A stretch of 32,722 bases of DNA from Treponema sp. UBA1793 (GTDB taxonomy: Bacteria; Spirochaetota; Spirochaetia; Treponematales; Treponemataceae): positions 1-32,722 of the forward strand of contig DCFX01000090.1 in NCBI GenBank assembly GCA_002314445.1. The letters are read 5' to 3'. Both the position numbers and the translations under genes were made by a program. Of the stretch, positions 1 to 8,730 are shown piece after piece. The number at the start of each line of letters is the position of its first letter. The stretch's first letter is position 1. A model generated the notes under the pieces. That model was not told where the DNA came from and ran no database searches. It saw only the letters and a program-made list of their open reading frames with translations.

Positions 1-1423
1 CAGTAATCCGCTGCCTGATTTCCTGAGTACTTTTCTTAGTACTGTCAGCCAGCCGGCGGATTTCTGCTGCCACTATATGAAAATTGCGGCTGGCGGAACC
101 GGCACGGACTGCTTCAAGTTCTGCATTAAATGCAATAATACGAGTCTGGTCTGCAATCTCACTTATACTATTAACAACATCACGGACACCGTCAATCTGT
201 GTACTCAGAAGTTTGATTCCCCCGTTTATTTCCGCGTTTGAATGATTCAATTCCTGCAGTTCCTGAACGTTCTGAGTCAGAATATCAATTCCTGATGCAA
301 CATCAAAGGTTGTCTGTTCCGCTCCTGACGCGACATTGGAAATTCTTCCCGATATATTGCGGGACAAGGCATTTGAATCTTCCATTGTTGTAACGATTTC
401 TTTAACTCCCGCACTCTGTTCGAGCGATGTTGAAGAAAAATTACCTGTTAATTCTGAAAGATCCGCCGAGTTTTTGCGGACAGCTGTACCTACACCGGTA
501 TTTTTTAACAGAAGTTCATGAAACTGACCTATAATACCGTTCAAAAGATATATATTGTACCGCATCCTGTCGCAGAGATTCGTTGGTACAAATATTTCCG
601 AAGATTTTTTTACAAGGAGCTCGTTAAGCATTGAGCCAAGACTTTCCGTACTCTTTTTTATCTGACGGTAAAAAAGGTATCCGAGGACACAGCATATAGA
701 CATATTAATAATGCAGATTCCGCATATACGGCTGATCTGCAGAAAAGGATTAAGAAGATACCTGTTTACAGAATCGTATCCCTGTACAAGAACAAGAAAG
801 GCCAGAAAAGCTGAAAAAAGAACAGGCAGTATAAGATATAAGGCACAGCGGGAATTCAAGTGCAGTCCGAATTGCTTTTTTCCCTCCGCATATTTTTCGT
901 CAATCCCCTGACTTACAAGTTTTTCGGCATAATCTGAACACACTCGTTCTGAATAGGCAAGAGTAAGCAGACCGGCATTATACGATCCGAAAAGACAGGC
1001 AGCATAGGACATCGCATCTGTTTTCCAGTCTATACCCATCGCCGGTACAAAATGATATCCAAGAGCCATAAGAGTTGCACATATAAAAAAATACGCAAAT
1101 GTCTGAAATGCTTTCTTTACAGGGAATTCCATGATATCTTCAAATAATGCCGTCCGGTCTCCATAATCATACGGAGCTCCATTCTGCCATTCCGCTATCC
1201 GCTCCGATAATTTTTTTGTCAGAATACTGTTTGTAAGCGGGGAAAAAACAAACTCGGCAAAGGCAACAATTGCAGCTACAACAAGCACGGCCCACGGCAG
1301 CTGCCGCAGTCTCAGAGAAATGAAGAAAGCGGCATAAACGAAAATCAGGAGGGCTGCACACAAATTCGGCTTCATACCTTCCCTCAGTATGCGCTTATTA
1401 AAAGGTTCCTGTATATTATTCAT
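1..1423 (-). CDS. Methyl-accepting chemotaxis-like receptor, fourth of four in tandem (partial, C-terminus beyond left edge)
   Basis: Reading leftwards from an ATG at 1423, the frame stays open to base 2, giving 474 visible residues starting MNNIQEPFNKRILREG. The N-terminal half carries about six hydrophobic helices with short loops and no sizeable periplasmic ligand domain, including a conserved 'FxFSPLTNS' segment shared with the neighbouring receptors. The cytoplasmic half has the first methylation-type helix (TSLEQSAGVKEIVTTMED) and the hairpin tip IADQTRIIAFNAELEA, followed by NFHIVAAEIRRLAD. The start codon lies inside the end of the upstream receptor gene (8-bp overlap), implying translational coupling. 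The second methylation helix and stop codon are outside the window. Family assignment is firm; ligand and partner are unknown. Confidence 0.9.
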   Translation of the reverse strand, partial: MNNIQEPFNKRILREGMKPNLCAALLIFVYAAFFISLRLRQLPWAVLVVAAIVAFAEFVFSPLTNSILTKKLSERIAEWQNGAPYDYGDRTALFEDIMEFPVKKAFQTFAYFFICATLMALGYHFVPAMGIDWKTDAMSYAACLFGSYNAGLLTLAYSERVCSDYAEKLVSQGIDEKYAEGKKQFGLHLNSRCALYLILPVLFSAFLAFLVLVQGYDSVNRYLLNPFLQISRICGICIINMSICCVLGYLFYRQIKKSTESLGSMLNELLVKKSSEIFVPTNLCDRMRYNIYLLNGIIGQFHELLLKNTGVGTAVRKNSADLSELTGNFSSTSLEQSAGVKEIVTTMEDSNALSRNISGRISNVASGAEQTTFDVASGIDILTQNVQELQELNHSNAEINGGIKLLSTQIDGVRDVVNSISEIADQTRIIAFNAELEAVRAGSASRNFHIVAAEIRRLADSTKKSTQEIRQRIT

Positions 1424-3215
1424 ATATATGCTCCGTTTCCCGTACCGTATTGTCCTGTTCAAGTATCTGTCCTGAGGAATCTGCTTTTATGTCTTTATCC
1501 GCTATTCCAAGCTCATCGGCACCTGCATGAAGTTTTGCCGCTGTTCCTGTAATCTGCCGGGCAGCCCCGGAAAAACTGTCGACTCCGGCACTGATCTGTT
1601 TGAGTGTAACAACAATCTGTTCAAAAGCTGCAGTCTGCTGGCGGACCAGCTGCTTAATTTCTTCGTCATCTCTTACATTTGTTTCTGCCGATATGCTGAT
1701 ATGCGTAAATTTGTCCTCCAGTGTACCTGCAAGTTCCATAACATGAGAGACTTTTTCAGTACCGTTTTTAGAAAGAGCGATGAGATTGTCTGATGCGGTA
1801 CGGATTTCGTTGATCCGTTCTTTTATTTCACCTGTACTGTCCATCGTATTGTTTGCCAATCGTCTTATTTCAACAGAAACAGAACTAAAATCGTTTTCTG
1901 CATCATGTACACCGGCAGCTTCCAGTTCTGCATTAAACGCAATTATTTTTGTCTGATCCGCAATCGAGCTGATCAGGGTTACAATTTCCCATATTCCGTT
2001 TATTCTCCGCCCAAGCTCCTGTATTCCGCGTATAGTTGACTCGTTGGCATCAGATATATGTGCCATTTTTTCAAGATGCTCTTTGAGCATGGAAGAACCG
2101 GAAACAACATCGGCTGCTGTTTTTTGAGCAGCCGTAACAACATCATCTATCCGGCTTTCAATATCGTGCGACTGTTTGTTTACATTCTCCATGGTAGCAA
2201 CAATCTCGCGGGAACCTGCGGACTGCTCAAGCGCCGATGCTGAAGTCTGATTCGATACAGTTATAAGATCAGCAGAAGCCCCCATAATAATCCGTCCTAT
2301 ATCGGCTGAACGTGTAAGAATAGTACGGAACAGAAGGAGCATCCGGTTTACCAGATAAAAATTATATGCGATTTCGTCACTGATATCGGTATTCAGAACA
2401 GGGGCCTTCATTACATTTCCCTGTTTCATTACTTCCAGTACAAGAGACATACTTTTGTTTGTCTCCTGTATATGTGCATAAAACAACACCGCAAGTACCG
2501 ACTGGATGACAAAATTTATAAACAGGACAAGAATCATTCTTGTAAGCTGAGCTGATTTCAGAGGCCATAAAGACGGATCATCAAAAGGAACGTACGACAT
2601 AATAAGAATCAGAATTGATATAACAGCTGTACAGCAGACAGGTACGATGATATGTTCAATTAGCTGTCTGCGGAGCGGTAAACCAAAACACTTTTTGCGC
2701 ATGACATATTCATCGTCAATTCCCTGTGCCACTATTGTACAGGCAATAGCAGCACACCTCTTTCTCCAGAAATTTTCCGTTATAAAACCTGATACAAATG
2801 TGCCGAACAGGCAGGCAGCGTATGACATAATGTTCACATAGTATGTCACACCGAGAATCTTATCGTACAGCACATACAGAAGGCAGGAACAGATAAAATA
2901 GAACGATACATTTTCCAGTCTCATTCTTTCAGGGAAATGAACAACCGACTCAAGCAGCCGGGTCCGTCCGTTTTCATCAAGACCATCTTTTTTCCAGTTT
3001 TCTATTCTGACTGACAGACTGTGCGAAAAAAGATGATTTACAAACGGTGCGACAGTAAATTGTGCCGCAATAACTATACCAGTCACAATACCAACTGCAG
3101 GTAACAGCCATGAAAACCGGAACTGTGTAATCGCAGCAGAATATATAAAAACAAGGAAAGCGCAGGTAAGATTCAGAACAAGCGTTTCTCTGAATACCCT
3201 TTGTTCGAGAGTCAT
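1416..3215 (-). CDS. Methyl-accepting chemotaxis-like receptor, third of four in tandem
   Basis: This is a 599-residue receptor. Six predicted membrane helices lie around residues 12-30, 35-55, 103-121, 125-147, 187-207 and 225-247, with no extended periplasmic domain. A short HAMP-like stretch (DISDEIAYNFYLVNRM, about 276-291) leads into an MCP signalling domain: methylation-type helices near 325-345 and 525-545, and tip IADQTKIIAFNAELEA near 418-433. After the tip, the usual AARAGE-type segment is AAGVHDAE, so the Arg that supports trimer contacts in E. coli Tsr is Gly here. No C-terminal NWETF-type CheR tether is seen. The start ATG shares an ATGA with the previous stop, and GAAGGAG lies about 7 bases upstream. 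The signal sensed is unknown; membrane-embedded or cytoplasmic input is inferred. Confidence 0.9.
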   Translation of the reverse strand: MTLEQRVFRETLVLNLTCAFLVFIYSAAITQFRFSWLLPAVGIVTGIVIAAQFTVAPFVNHLFSHSLSVRIENWKKDGLDENGRTRLLESVVHFPERMRLENVSFYFICSCLLYVLYDKILGVTYYVNIMSYAACLFGTFVSGFITENFWRKRCAAIACTIVAQGIDDEYVMRKKCFGLPLRRQLIEHIIVPVCCTAVISILILIMSYVPFDDPSLWPLKSAQLTRMILVLFINFVIQSVLAVLFYAHIQETNKSMSLVLEVMKQGNVMKAPVLNTDISDEIAYNFYLVNRMLLLFRTILTRSADIGRIIMGASADLITVSNQTSASALEQSAGSREIVATMENVNKQSHDIESRIDDVVTAAQKTAADVVSGSSMLKEHLEKMAHISDANESTIRGIQELGRRINGIWEIVTLISSIADQTKIIAFNAELEAAGVHDAENDFSSVSVEIRRLANNTMDSTGEIKERINEIRTASDNLIALSKNGTEKVSHVMELAGTLEDKFTHISISAETNVRDDEEIKQLVRQQTAAFEQIVVTLKQISAGVDSFSGAARQITGTAAKLHAGADELGIADKDIKADSSGQILEQDNTVRETEHIYE

Positions 3216-5053
3216 TTTTTTTCTCCTTCTTCTGAATAGCTTTTTCCAAAACCGGAATCAGTGAGTTTATTCAGCATACCGGCGGCCTGCCTCAGGCTGG
3301 CGGCAGCCCCTGATATTGTCTGCGCTGAACTGCTGAAATTCTCGACCCCTGCACTGATCTGCCTGAGGGTTACGACAATCTGTTCAAATGCAGCTGTCTG
3401 CTGCGTGACAATCTGTCTTATTTCGTCGGAGAAAGAAGCAGTCTGTACAGATGAACGGCGGATATCATCAAAGCTGTTTTCAAACGTCTGTGTAAGTCTG
3501 CTCCCTTCAGAAATTTTCTCCACACAGCTCCGGGCTGTAATAATAAGATTGTCGCTTGAAGTCTGCATTTCCTGTATCTGTTCTTTTATTCTGCCGGTTG
3601 ATGCCATTGTACTGTCTGCAAGCGCACGGATTTCACCTGCAACATTACGGAAATTACATCCGGACTCGCTTACATCAGATGCTTCCAGTTCTGCATTGAG
3701 CGCGATTATTTTTGTCTGGTCTGTAACGCTGTTTATTATTGTTACAATATCCCATATACCGTTAATCTTGTCACACAAATTCTGGATTCCGGCAATAGTC
3801 GTATTATTGGCTGTTGTTATTTCCTGCATTTTTAAAAGATTCTCTCTGACCGTTTCTGAACCGGATTCAACATCTTTCGAAGTTCGGAGGGCTACCGTAT
3901 GCACCTCTCCTATTTTGTTTTCTACAGTGTGGGAAAGACGATCGGTTTCTTCCATCGTAGCAAGTATTTCCTTGACGCCGGCAGACTGTTCAAGAGAAGT
4001 ACTTGCACTTTCCCTGGAGATGACGACAAGATCCTGTACTGATTTTATAACTCTGTTACCAATTCCGGCTGTATGCTCAAGAATCTGGCGGAAAAGAAAA
4101 AGAGTTCTGTTAATAAGGTACATGGTATATGACATTTCATTTGAAAGATCTGTCGGTATAAGAACCGCATCTGTTACATCAGCATTGTTCATGCCGGACA
4201 GGGTATTCTGCATCAGCGAAGTCCCCCCTGCCATACGATGAAAATACAGGGAGGCAAGCACAGAAAGTACACCGATATTAGTACACGAAACAAATGTCAT
4301 CCGCAGCATCTGCAGCGAAGGAGACGGAATATTCCGGACAAACAATCCTTCAAGTTCCTGTACTGAAAGATTAATAGAAACAAAAGCTCCGTTTTCGTGA
4401 ACAATGACAGGTATATTCCCTGCTTTTATAACAAGAAAAGTAAGGAGACCTGAATATACAGCCGGAATTACAATGTACAGAATGAACAGTGTCTTCAGAG
4501 AAAGTCCGAAATAATGATGTTTCAACACTCGTTTTTCAGATACCCCCTGAGCAGTTATCTTCACAGCTTCTTCAGAACAGAGCCTCTCGGAAAAAGCCAG
4601 TGCAAGCAGCATTGAAATGTACGCTCCGAAAATACAGCCTGTAACAGAAATCATATTAATAAAGCGGTCAAGATGCATCACCCTGTCATATGAAAAAGCC
4701 AGAAGAAAGGTACAAACCAGGAAGTAGATGAAAGTTTCCAATCCCTTAAAAACGGGATATACCATAATTTTCCGGAGCAGGTCAGTTCTGAATGTGTCAT
4801 CGCTTTTTTCTGTTTTCCAGTATTCAAGCTGCCCCGAAATTCTGCCGCTTACAAGAATATTCGTTAATGGGGCAAATAAAAATTCCGCCGCTGCTGTAAT
4901 AAGGGCAGCAATGCCAAAGGCCGGTCCCCACATTTTCAGAGGCATGCTTATAATACAGGCAGAATACACAAATATAAAAAGAGCGGAAAACAGGTTCGGC
5001 AGAATACCTGCCCTGAATATCCTGTGTTTGAAATCAGCGTGTGTATACTTCAT
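3212..5053 (-). CDS. Methyl-accepting chemotaxis-like receptor, second of four in tandem
   Basis: A 613-residue paralogue of its neighbours with the same plan: six hydrophobic helices in the first ~260 residues (one loop, around VIVHENGAFVSINLSVQ, is somewhat longer and could be an exposed segment), a HAMP-like linker, then an MCP signalling domain. The methylation-type helix is TSLEQSAGVKEILATMEE and the tip is VTDQTKIIALNAELEA, followed by SDVSESGCNF, so the Tsr Arg388 equivalent is Asp. The second methylation helix reads QQTAAFEQIVVTLRQISAG, almost identical to the next gene, which suggests recent duplication or gene conversion. The start has AGGTGG about 6 bases upstream and overlaps the preceding stop as ATGA. 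It probably co-assembles with the other receptors and the CheA encoded upstream in the operon. Confidence 0.9.
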   Translation of the reverse strand: MKYTHADFKHRIFRAGILPNLFSALFIFVYSACIISMPLKMWGPAFGIAALITAAAEFLFAPLTNILVSGRISGQLEYWKTEKSDDTFRTDLLRKIMVYPVFKGLETFIYFLVCTFLLAFSYDRVMHLDRFINMISVTGCIFGAYISMLLALAFSERLCSEEAVKITAQGVSEKRVLKHHYFGLSLKTLFILYIVIPAVYSGLLTFLVIKAGNIPVIVHENGAFVSINLSVQELEGLFVRNIPSPSLQMLRMTFVSCTNIGVLSVLASLYFHRMAGGTSLMQNTLSGMNNADVTDAVLIPTDLSNEMSYTMYLINRTLFLFRQILEHTAGIGNRVIKSVQDLVVISRESASTSLEQSAGVKEILATMEETDRLSHTVENKIGEVHTVALRTSKDVESGSETVRENLLKMQEITTANNTTIAGIQNLCDKINGIWDIVTIINSVTDQTKIIALNAELEASDVSESGCNFRNVAGEIRALADSTMASTGRIKEQIQEMQTSSDNLIITARSCVEKISEGSRLTQTFENSFDDIRRSSVQTASFSDEIRQIVTQQTAAFEQIVVTLRQISAGVENFSSSAQTISGAAASLRQAAGMLNKLTDSGFGKSYSEEGEKK

Positions 5054-6822
5054 TTTTTACCACCTGCAGATTGAAGTTGAATTGTTTCAAGTTCCGCTGT
5101 AATCTGTCTGAGATTTTCCGCGGAAGTACTGATAGTCTGTGTCGCTGTAGAAAAATTATCTACACCCGCACTGATCTGCTGTAAAGTAGTTACGATCTGA
5201 AGGAAAGATGCAGACTGTTCATCAATGATTTGTTGTATTTCTGCAGCACTTTCTGCTGTTATTTCACTTGAAGTGCGAATTCCTTTGAATTTTTCCTCAA
5301 GCGCAGAAAAAAGTTCACTACCTTCCCGTATTTTTCCGGTACCGCCCTCGCTTGTGATTATGAGATTATCCGATGAATGTTGAATTTCGGTAATACGGTT
5401 CCGTATTTCATGCGTTGAAACGGAAATAGATTCCGCAAGCCGGCGTATCTCATTTGCTATAATGTGAAAGTTCCGGCCTCCCCTGCCCGCGGTAGAAGCT
5501 TCCAGTTCCGCATTAAAAGCAATAATTCTCGTTTTATCCGCTATTGAATTAATAATATTAACTATACTCCAGACATTTTCGATTTTCTCGCTCAATAACT
5601 TTATTCCGGTAATTGTTTCAAGATTTGCTTCGGTAATCTCAGTCATTTTCCGCATGTTACCGGAAAGGACAGAGAAACTTTCTTCTGTATTTCCTGCTGC
5701 CGTTTTTGATGCCGTTGCTACGTCTGAAATACGTGCGGAAATAGTATGTAAAAGGGATTCCGCATCTTCCATAGTAGCAACACATTCTTTTACACCGGCG
5801 GCCTGTTCCACAGAAGTTGCTGCTGTCTCTTTTGAAGTTACAGACAGTTCATGCATGGAAGAAAGCACACTTCTGCCTGTAGCTTCCGCATCATCCGTTA
5901 TTGTACGCAGTCTTTTGATAACACCATTAACAAGATAGAGACTGTATGCTGTTTCATCTCCGAGATCAGTCGGCAGACAGACGCCCTGTGAAAGTGTGCC
6001 GGTATTCATTTTTTCAAGAATAGCTGTTATGCGCTGCATAGATTCCGTAACCTGCCTGTAGAGTAACCCTGATAACAGGATATCAAGAACTGTATTCAGA
6101 ATAACGATCAACGCCACATTGAGTGCCTGACTCTCCCTGTATATATCCACCTGATATATTTTCCACAATACGAAAAACTGCAGGATATTAGACAGGACTG
6201 CAGGAATGATACAGTGCAATATGACAAGGCGCTTTATTCCCGGCCCGAAGAAATGTTTTCTGCGGACTACGGAATCATCAACACCTTCAAAGACAAGCTG
6301 TGTTGCATAATGAGAGCAGAGACGTTCTGCATAGGTATATGCAAGTACGCCTGCATTGAAGGCCCCGAACAGACAGGCAATTAAGGAAAATACTGTCACC
6401 GGTAAATCTATGCCGAACAAAAAATAGAACGAAATGATCCAGCATCCGATTCCCAGAGCAAAGACAAGAAACACCTGTATGCAGATTGCAGACGGGCATC
6501 TCATAAGTTTTTCAACAAGACCGGTCCGCTCCGCAATCGAAAGTCCGCCGTTTTCTTCGCGGTCAAGCAGCTGTGTAATTTTTACAGTCAAAAAATGATT
6601 AGTCCGGGGAGCTATTCCGAACTGGAGAACAATGATAATAAAACAGGCAAGCAGACCTAATGCGGCCGTTTTCTGCAGGCCAAGTGCCCTGAAGGGTATC
6701 CCCGCAAAATACAACGTATACAGCGAAACTATAAGTGCCGCCACAATGTTCGGTATTCGTCCGGCATCCATCATCTGCTTCTCAAAACTCTTATACTTCT
6801 GTTCTCTTCTATATTTTCCCAT
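5050..6822 (-). CDS. Methyl-accepting chemotaxis-like receptor, first of four in tandem
   Basis: A 590-residue receptor directly downstream of the cyclase gene (24-bp gap, AAGGA about 7 bases before the ATG). It has a basic N-terminus (MGKYRREQKYKSF), six membrane helices within the first ~250 residues with no periplasmic ligand domain, and a HAMP-like segment (LGDETAYSLYLVNGVI). In the signalling domain the methylation-type helix is TSVEQAAGVKECVATMED and the tip is IADKTRIIAFNAELEA, followed by NFHIIANEIRRLAE. The Gln that normally precedes the tip Thr is Lys here, and Arg388 of Tsr corresponds to Thr. As the first receptor gene after the cyclase it ties sensor and output genes into one transcript. 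The ligand cannot be told from sequence. Confidence 0.9.
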   Translation of the reverse strand: MGKYRREQKYKSFEKQMMDAGRIPNIVAALIVSLYTLYFAGIPFRALGLQKTAALGLLACFIIIVLQFGIAPRTNHFLTVKITQLLDREENGGLSIAERTGLVEKLMRCPSAICIQVFLVFALGIGCWIISFYFLFGIDLPVTVFSLIACLFGAFNAGVLAYTYAERLCSHYATQLVFEGVDDSVVRRKHFFGPGIKRLVILHCIIPAVLSNILQFFVLWKIYQVDIYRESQALNVALIVILNTVLDILLSGLLYRQVTESMQRITAILEKMNTGTLSQGVCLPTDLGDETAYSLYLVNGVIKRLRTITDDAEATGRSVLSSMHELSVTSKETAATSVEQAAGVKECVATMEDAESLLHTISARISDVATASKTAAGNTEESFSVLSGNMRKMTEITEANLETITGIKLLSEKIENVWSIVNIINSIADKTRIIAFNAELEASTAGRGGRNFHIIANEIRRLAESISVSTHEIRNRITEIQHSSDNLIITSEGGTGKIREGSELFSALEEKFKGIRTSSEITAESAAEIQQIIDEQSASFLQIVTTLQQISAGVDNFSTATQTISTSAENLRQITAELETIQLQSAGGKK

Positions 6823-6846
6823 ACTATTTTCCTTCTCCGGACAGTT

Positions 6847-8730
6847 TTATTTAGTTGTCAGAGTTACAACACCATCCCAGCTTTCAGGAGGAAGTGCTGC
6901 ATAGGTTTCACATCGTTCAAGGAGTATCTCTGTTGCACGGTCTCCGGGGCATTCCTGCAGAGCTTTATAAAAATACTTCGAGGCAAGCCCCCATGCTCCT
7001 GCCTGATACAATTCGACAGCTTTCTCATAATTACGGATAAACTCCGGGGGGAAGGCTTCTTCTTCCGGCCGCAGCTCGTAAATAGACACGGGGACAGATT
7101 TCCCCTTGACTTTTACGTTGTCCAGATGTCTGGTTTGAAATTTTCCTGTCAGATCATCTTTTACAGCCCCTGTAATAATAACCGGTATACCATACTGTTT
7201 CGTCAGTCCTTCAACACGCGATGCAAGATTCACATTGTCTCCAATAACGGTATAATCAGTTTTGTCGGCACAACCGATAGATCCGACTATTACGTCCCCA
7301 TAATGAATACCAACACCGATCATGAACTTGAAACCTTCCGGCATACAGATTCTGCTTGTATCAATTGTATTCAGAGCCTGTATCATTTCGACCGCAGCAA
7401 GAGCTGCCCTGTTTCCGTTATCCTCGTAGCTCTTTGTAGCACCAAAAAGTGCCATAACAGCGTCACCCATAAATTTATCGATTGACCCGCCGCATTTTTT
7501 AATAATATTAACCATAACAGTAAAATACTGATTTAAAAAAGCGACTACGTCTTCAGGTTTATTAATTTCGCTTATACCCGTGAAATTTCTGATATCGGCA
7601 ATCATAATGGCGACTTTCCGCTTTTCCCCGATAGTTGCACCAAGCGAATTATCACCGGCTGTAAGGCTGTCAATTATTTCAGGCGGAACGAAACGGCTGA
7701 AAGCAAGCCGCATCCTCTGTTCAGCCCTTTTTGTACTGCGGTATTGGACAGCGATTTCAAGCAGGCGCGAGAAGACTGCCGTAAAGAATACCATACGATC
7801 ATGACATCGTTCATCAAATCCGTCAGCATCGCAGCTTGCAACATGTACCGTACCGGCAAAAGAATTACCGGCAAGTACGAAATATTCATAGCTTTTTAAT
7901 CTGCACCGGTCTCCCTGCGGCACAATACAGGATTCTGTAATGTACCGTGTCTTCCATTCTCCCTTATGTTCGTCTATATTGGAAGTAAAATCCGCTTTAC
8001 AAACCTGCCGGAAATCAGCAGTTTCCTGCTCACTGAGTGACGGATCAATATCCAGATATTCAATGACAGGATCATCATTCACAATAACTGCCAGTCCGTG
8101 ATAGCTGTATAATCCCGACAGGCAGCGGATCATACGCAGAACAAGTTCATCAAGGCTGAATGTCTGGATGCCGGCCTCATATGCCGCAGCCATGATATAA
8201 TGCGTAAAAAGTTCACTCTCGTATGCGCCTGCCGTCAGTTCTATCAGGTCTTTTTCAGAAGGAGAAACGGTATCAGACATTCTGTGCAACGCCGCTGACC
8301 GGCCTCCGGCAGCTACTACTGCTCCGGACTGCAGAGAACCAGCATTCTGTCCGGCTGATTCTACTGCCCTGTCAGCCATATCAAAAAAATGTTCCGGGGT
8401 ATCATGACCAAGTACATACAATCCGTTGCAGAGTGCATTATCACCCCAGAACTGATGCACCGTTGAAATTTCAGTAACGCAGATTATTACGGCAATATCA
8501 GCCAGATTCCGTGTATTTTTAATGATCCGTGATAAACGGAACCCATTCAATACAGGAAGATATGCATAGGCTGCAATGCAGTCAGGCTTGGATGCATACA
8601 GCAGTTTCAGAGCTTCAAGCCCGTCAGATGCAGTCGTTACTGTATATCCTCCGGATTCGAGCATTTTTACAAGCAGAGAACGCATCGTTTCTGAATCGGC
8701 TGCAACAAGTGCCGTCTTATTATTCTTCAC
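6847..8730 (-). CDS. Class III adenylate cyclase with N-terminal degenerate receiver domain
   Basis: A 627-residue protein predicted to make cAMP from ATP. Residues 1-125 have a response-regulator fold signature, but the phospho-acceptor Asp is Tyr55 (DCIAAYAYLP where DLILLDIMMP is usual), the first acidic-pair residue is Ala11, and the conserved Lys is missing, so it cannot be phosphorylated normally. Residues ~160-330 may be a GAF-like sensor; this is weakly supported. The cyclase domain (~370-555) keeps both metal Asps (Asp379, Asp423), adenine-selecting Lys419 and Thr494, and Asn501/Arg505. Lys plus Thr matches class IIIb adenylate rather than guanylate cyclases. The tail (~560-627) is the helical extension common in such enzymes. 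The GTG start sits inside the end of cheA (11-bp overlap) with AAGGAG 7 bases upstream. Likely output of the adjoining Che system. Confidence 0.9.
   Translation of the reverse strand: MKNNKTALVAADSETMRSLLVKMLESGGYTVTTASDGLEALKLLYASKPDCIAAYAYLPVLNGFRLSRIIKNTRNLADIAVIICVTEISTVHQFWGDNALCNGLYVLGHDTPEHFFDMADRAVESAGQNAGSLQSGAVVAAGGRSAALHRMSDTVSPSEKDLIELTAGAYESELFTHYIMAAAYEAGIQTFSLDELVLRMIRCLSGLYSYHGLAVIVNDDPVIEYLDIDPSLSEQETADFRQVCKADFTSNIDEHKGEWKTRYITESCIVPQGDRCRLKSYEYFVLAGNSFAGTVHVASCDADGFDERCHDRMVFFTAVFSRLLEIAVQYRSTKRAEQRMRLAFSRFVPPEIIDSLTAGDNSLGATIGEKRKVAIMIADIRNFTGISEINKPEDVVAFLNQYFTVMVNIIKKCGGSIDKFMGDAVMALFGATKSYEDNGNRAALAAVEMIQALNTIDTSRICMPEGFKFMIGVGIHYGDVIVGSIGCADKTDYTVIGDNVNLASRVEGLTKQYGIPVIITGAVKDDLTGKFQTRHLDNVKVKGKSVPVSIYELRPEEEAFPPEFIRNYEKAVELYQAGAWGLASKYFYKALQECPGDRATEILLERCETYAALPPESWDGVVTLTTK

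Noticed and set aside
3261..4241. 326-codon plus-strand reading frame
   Set aside because: It is antisense to a well-supported receptor gene, and its Ser/Ile/Cys-rich composition is that of a shadow frame.
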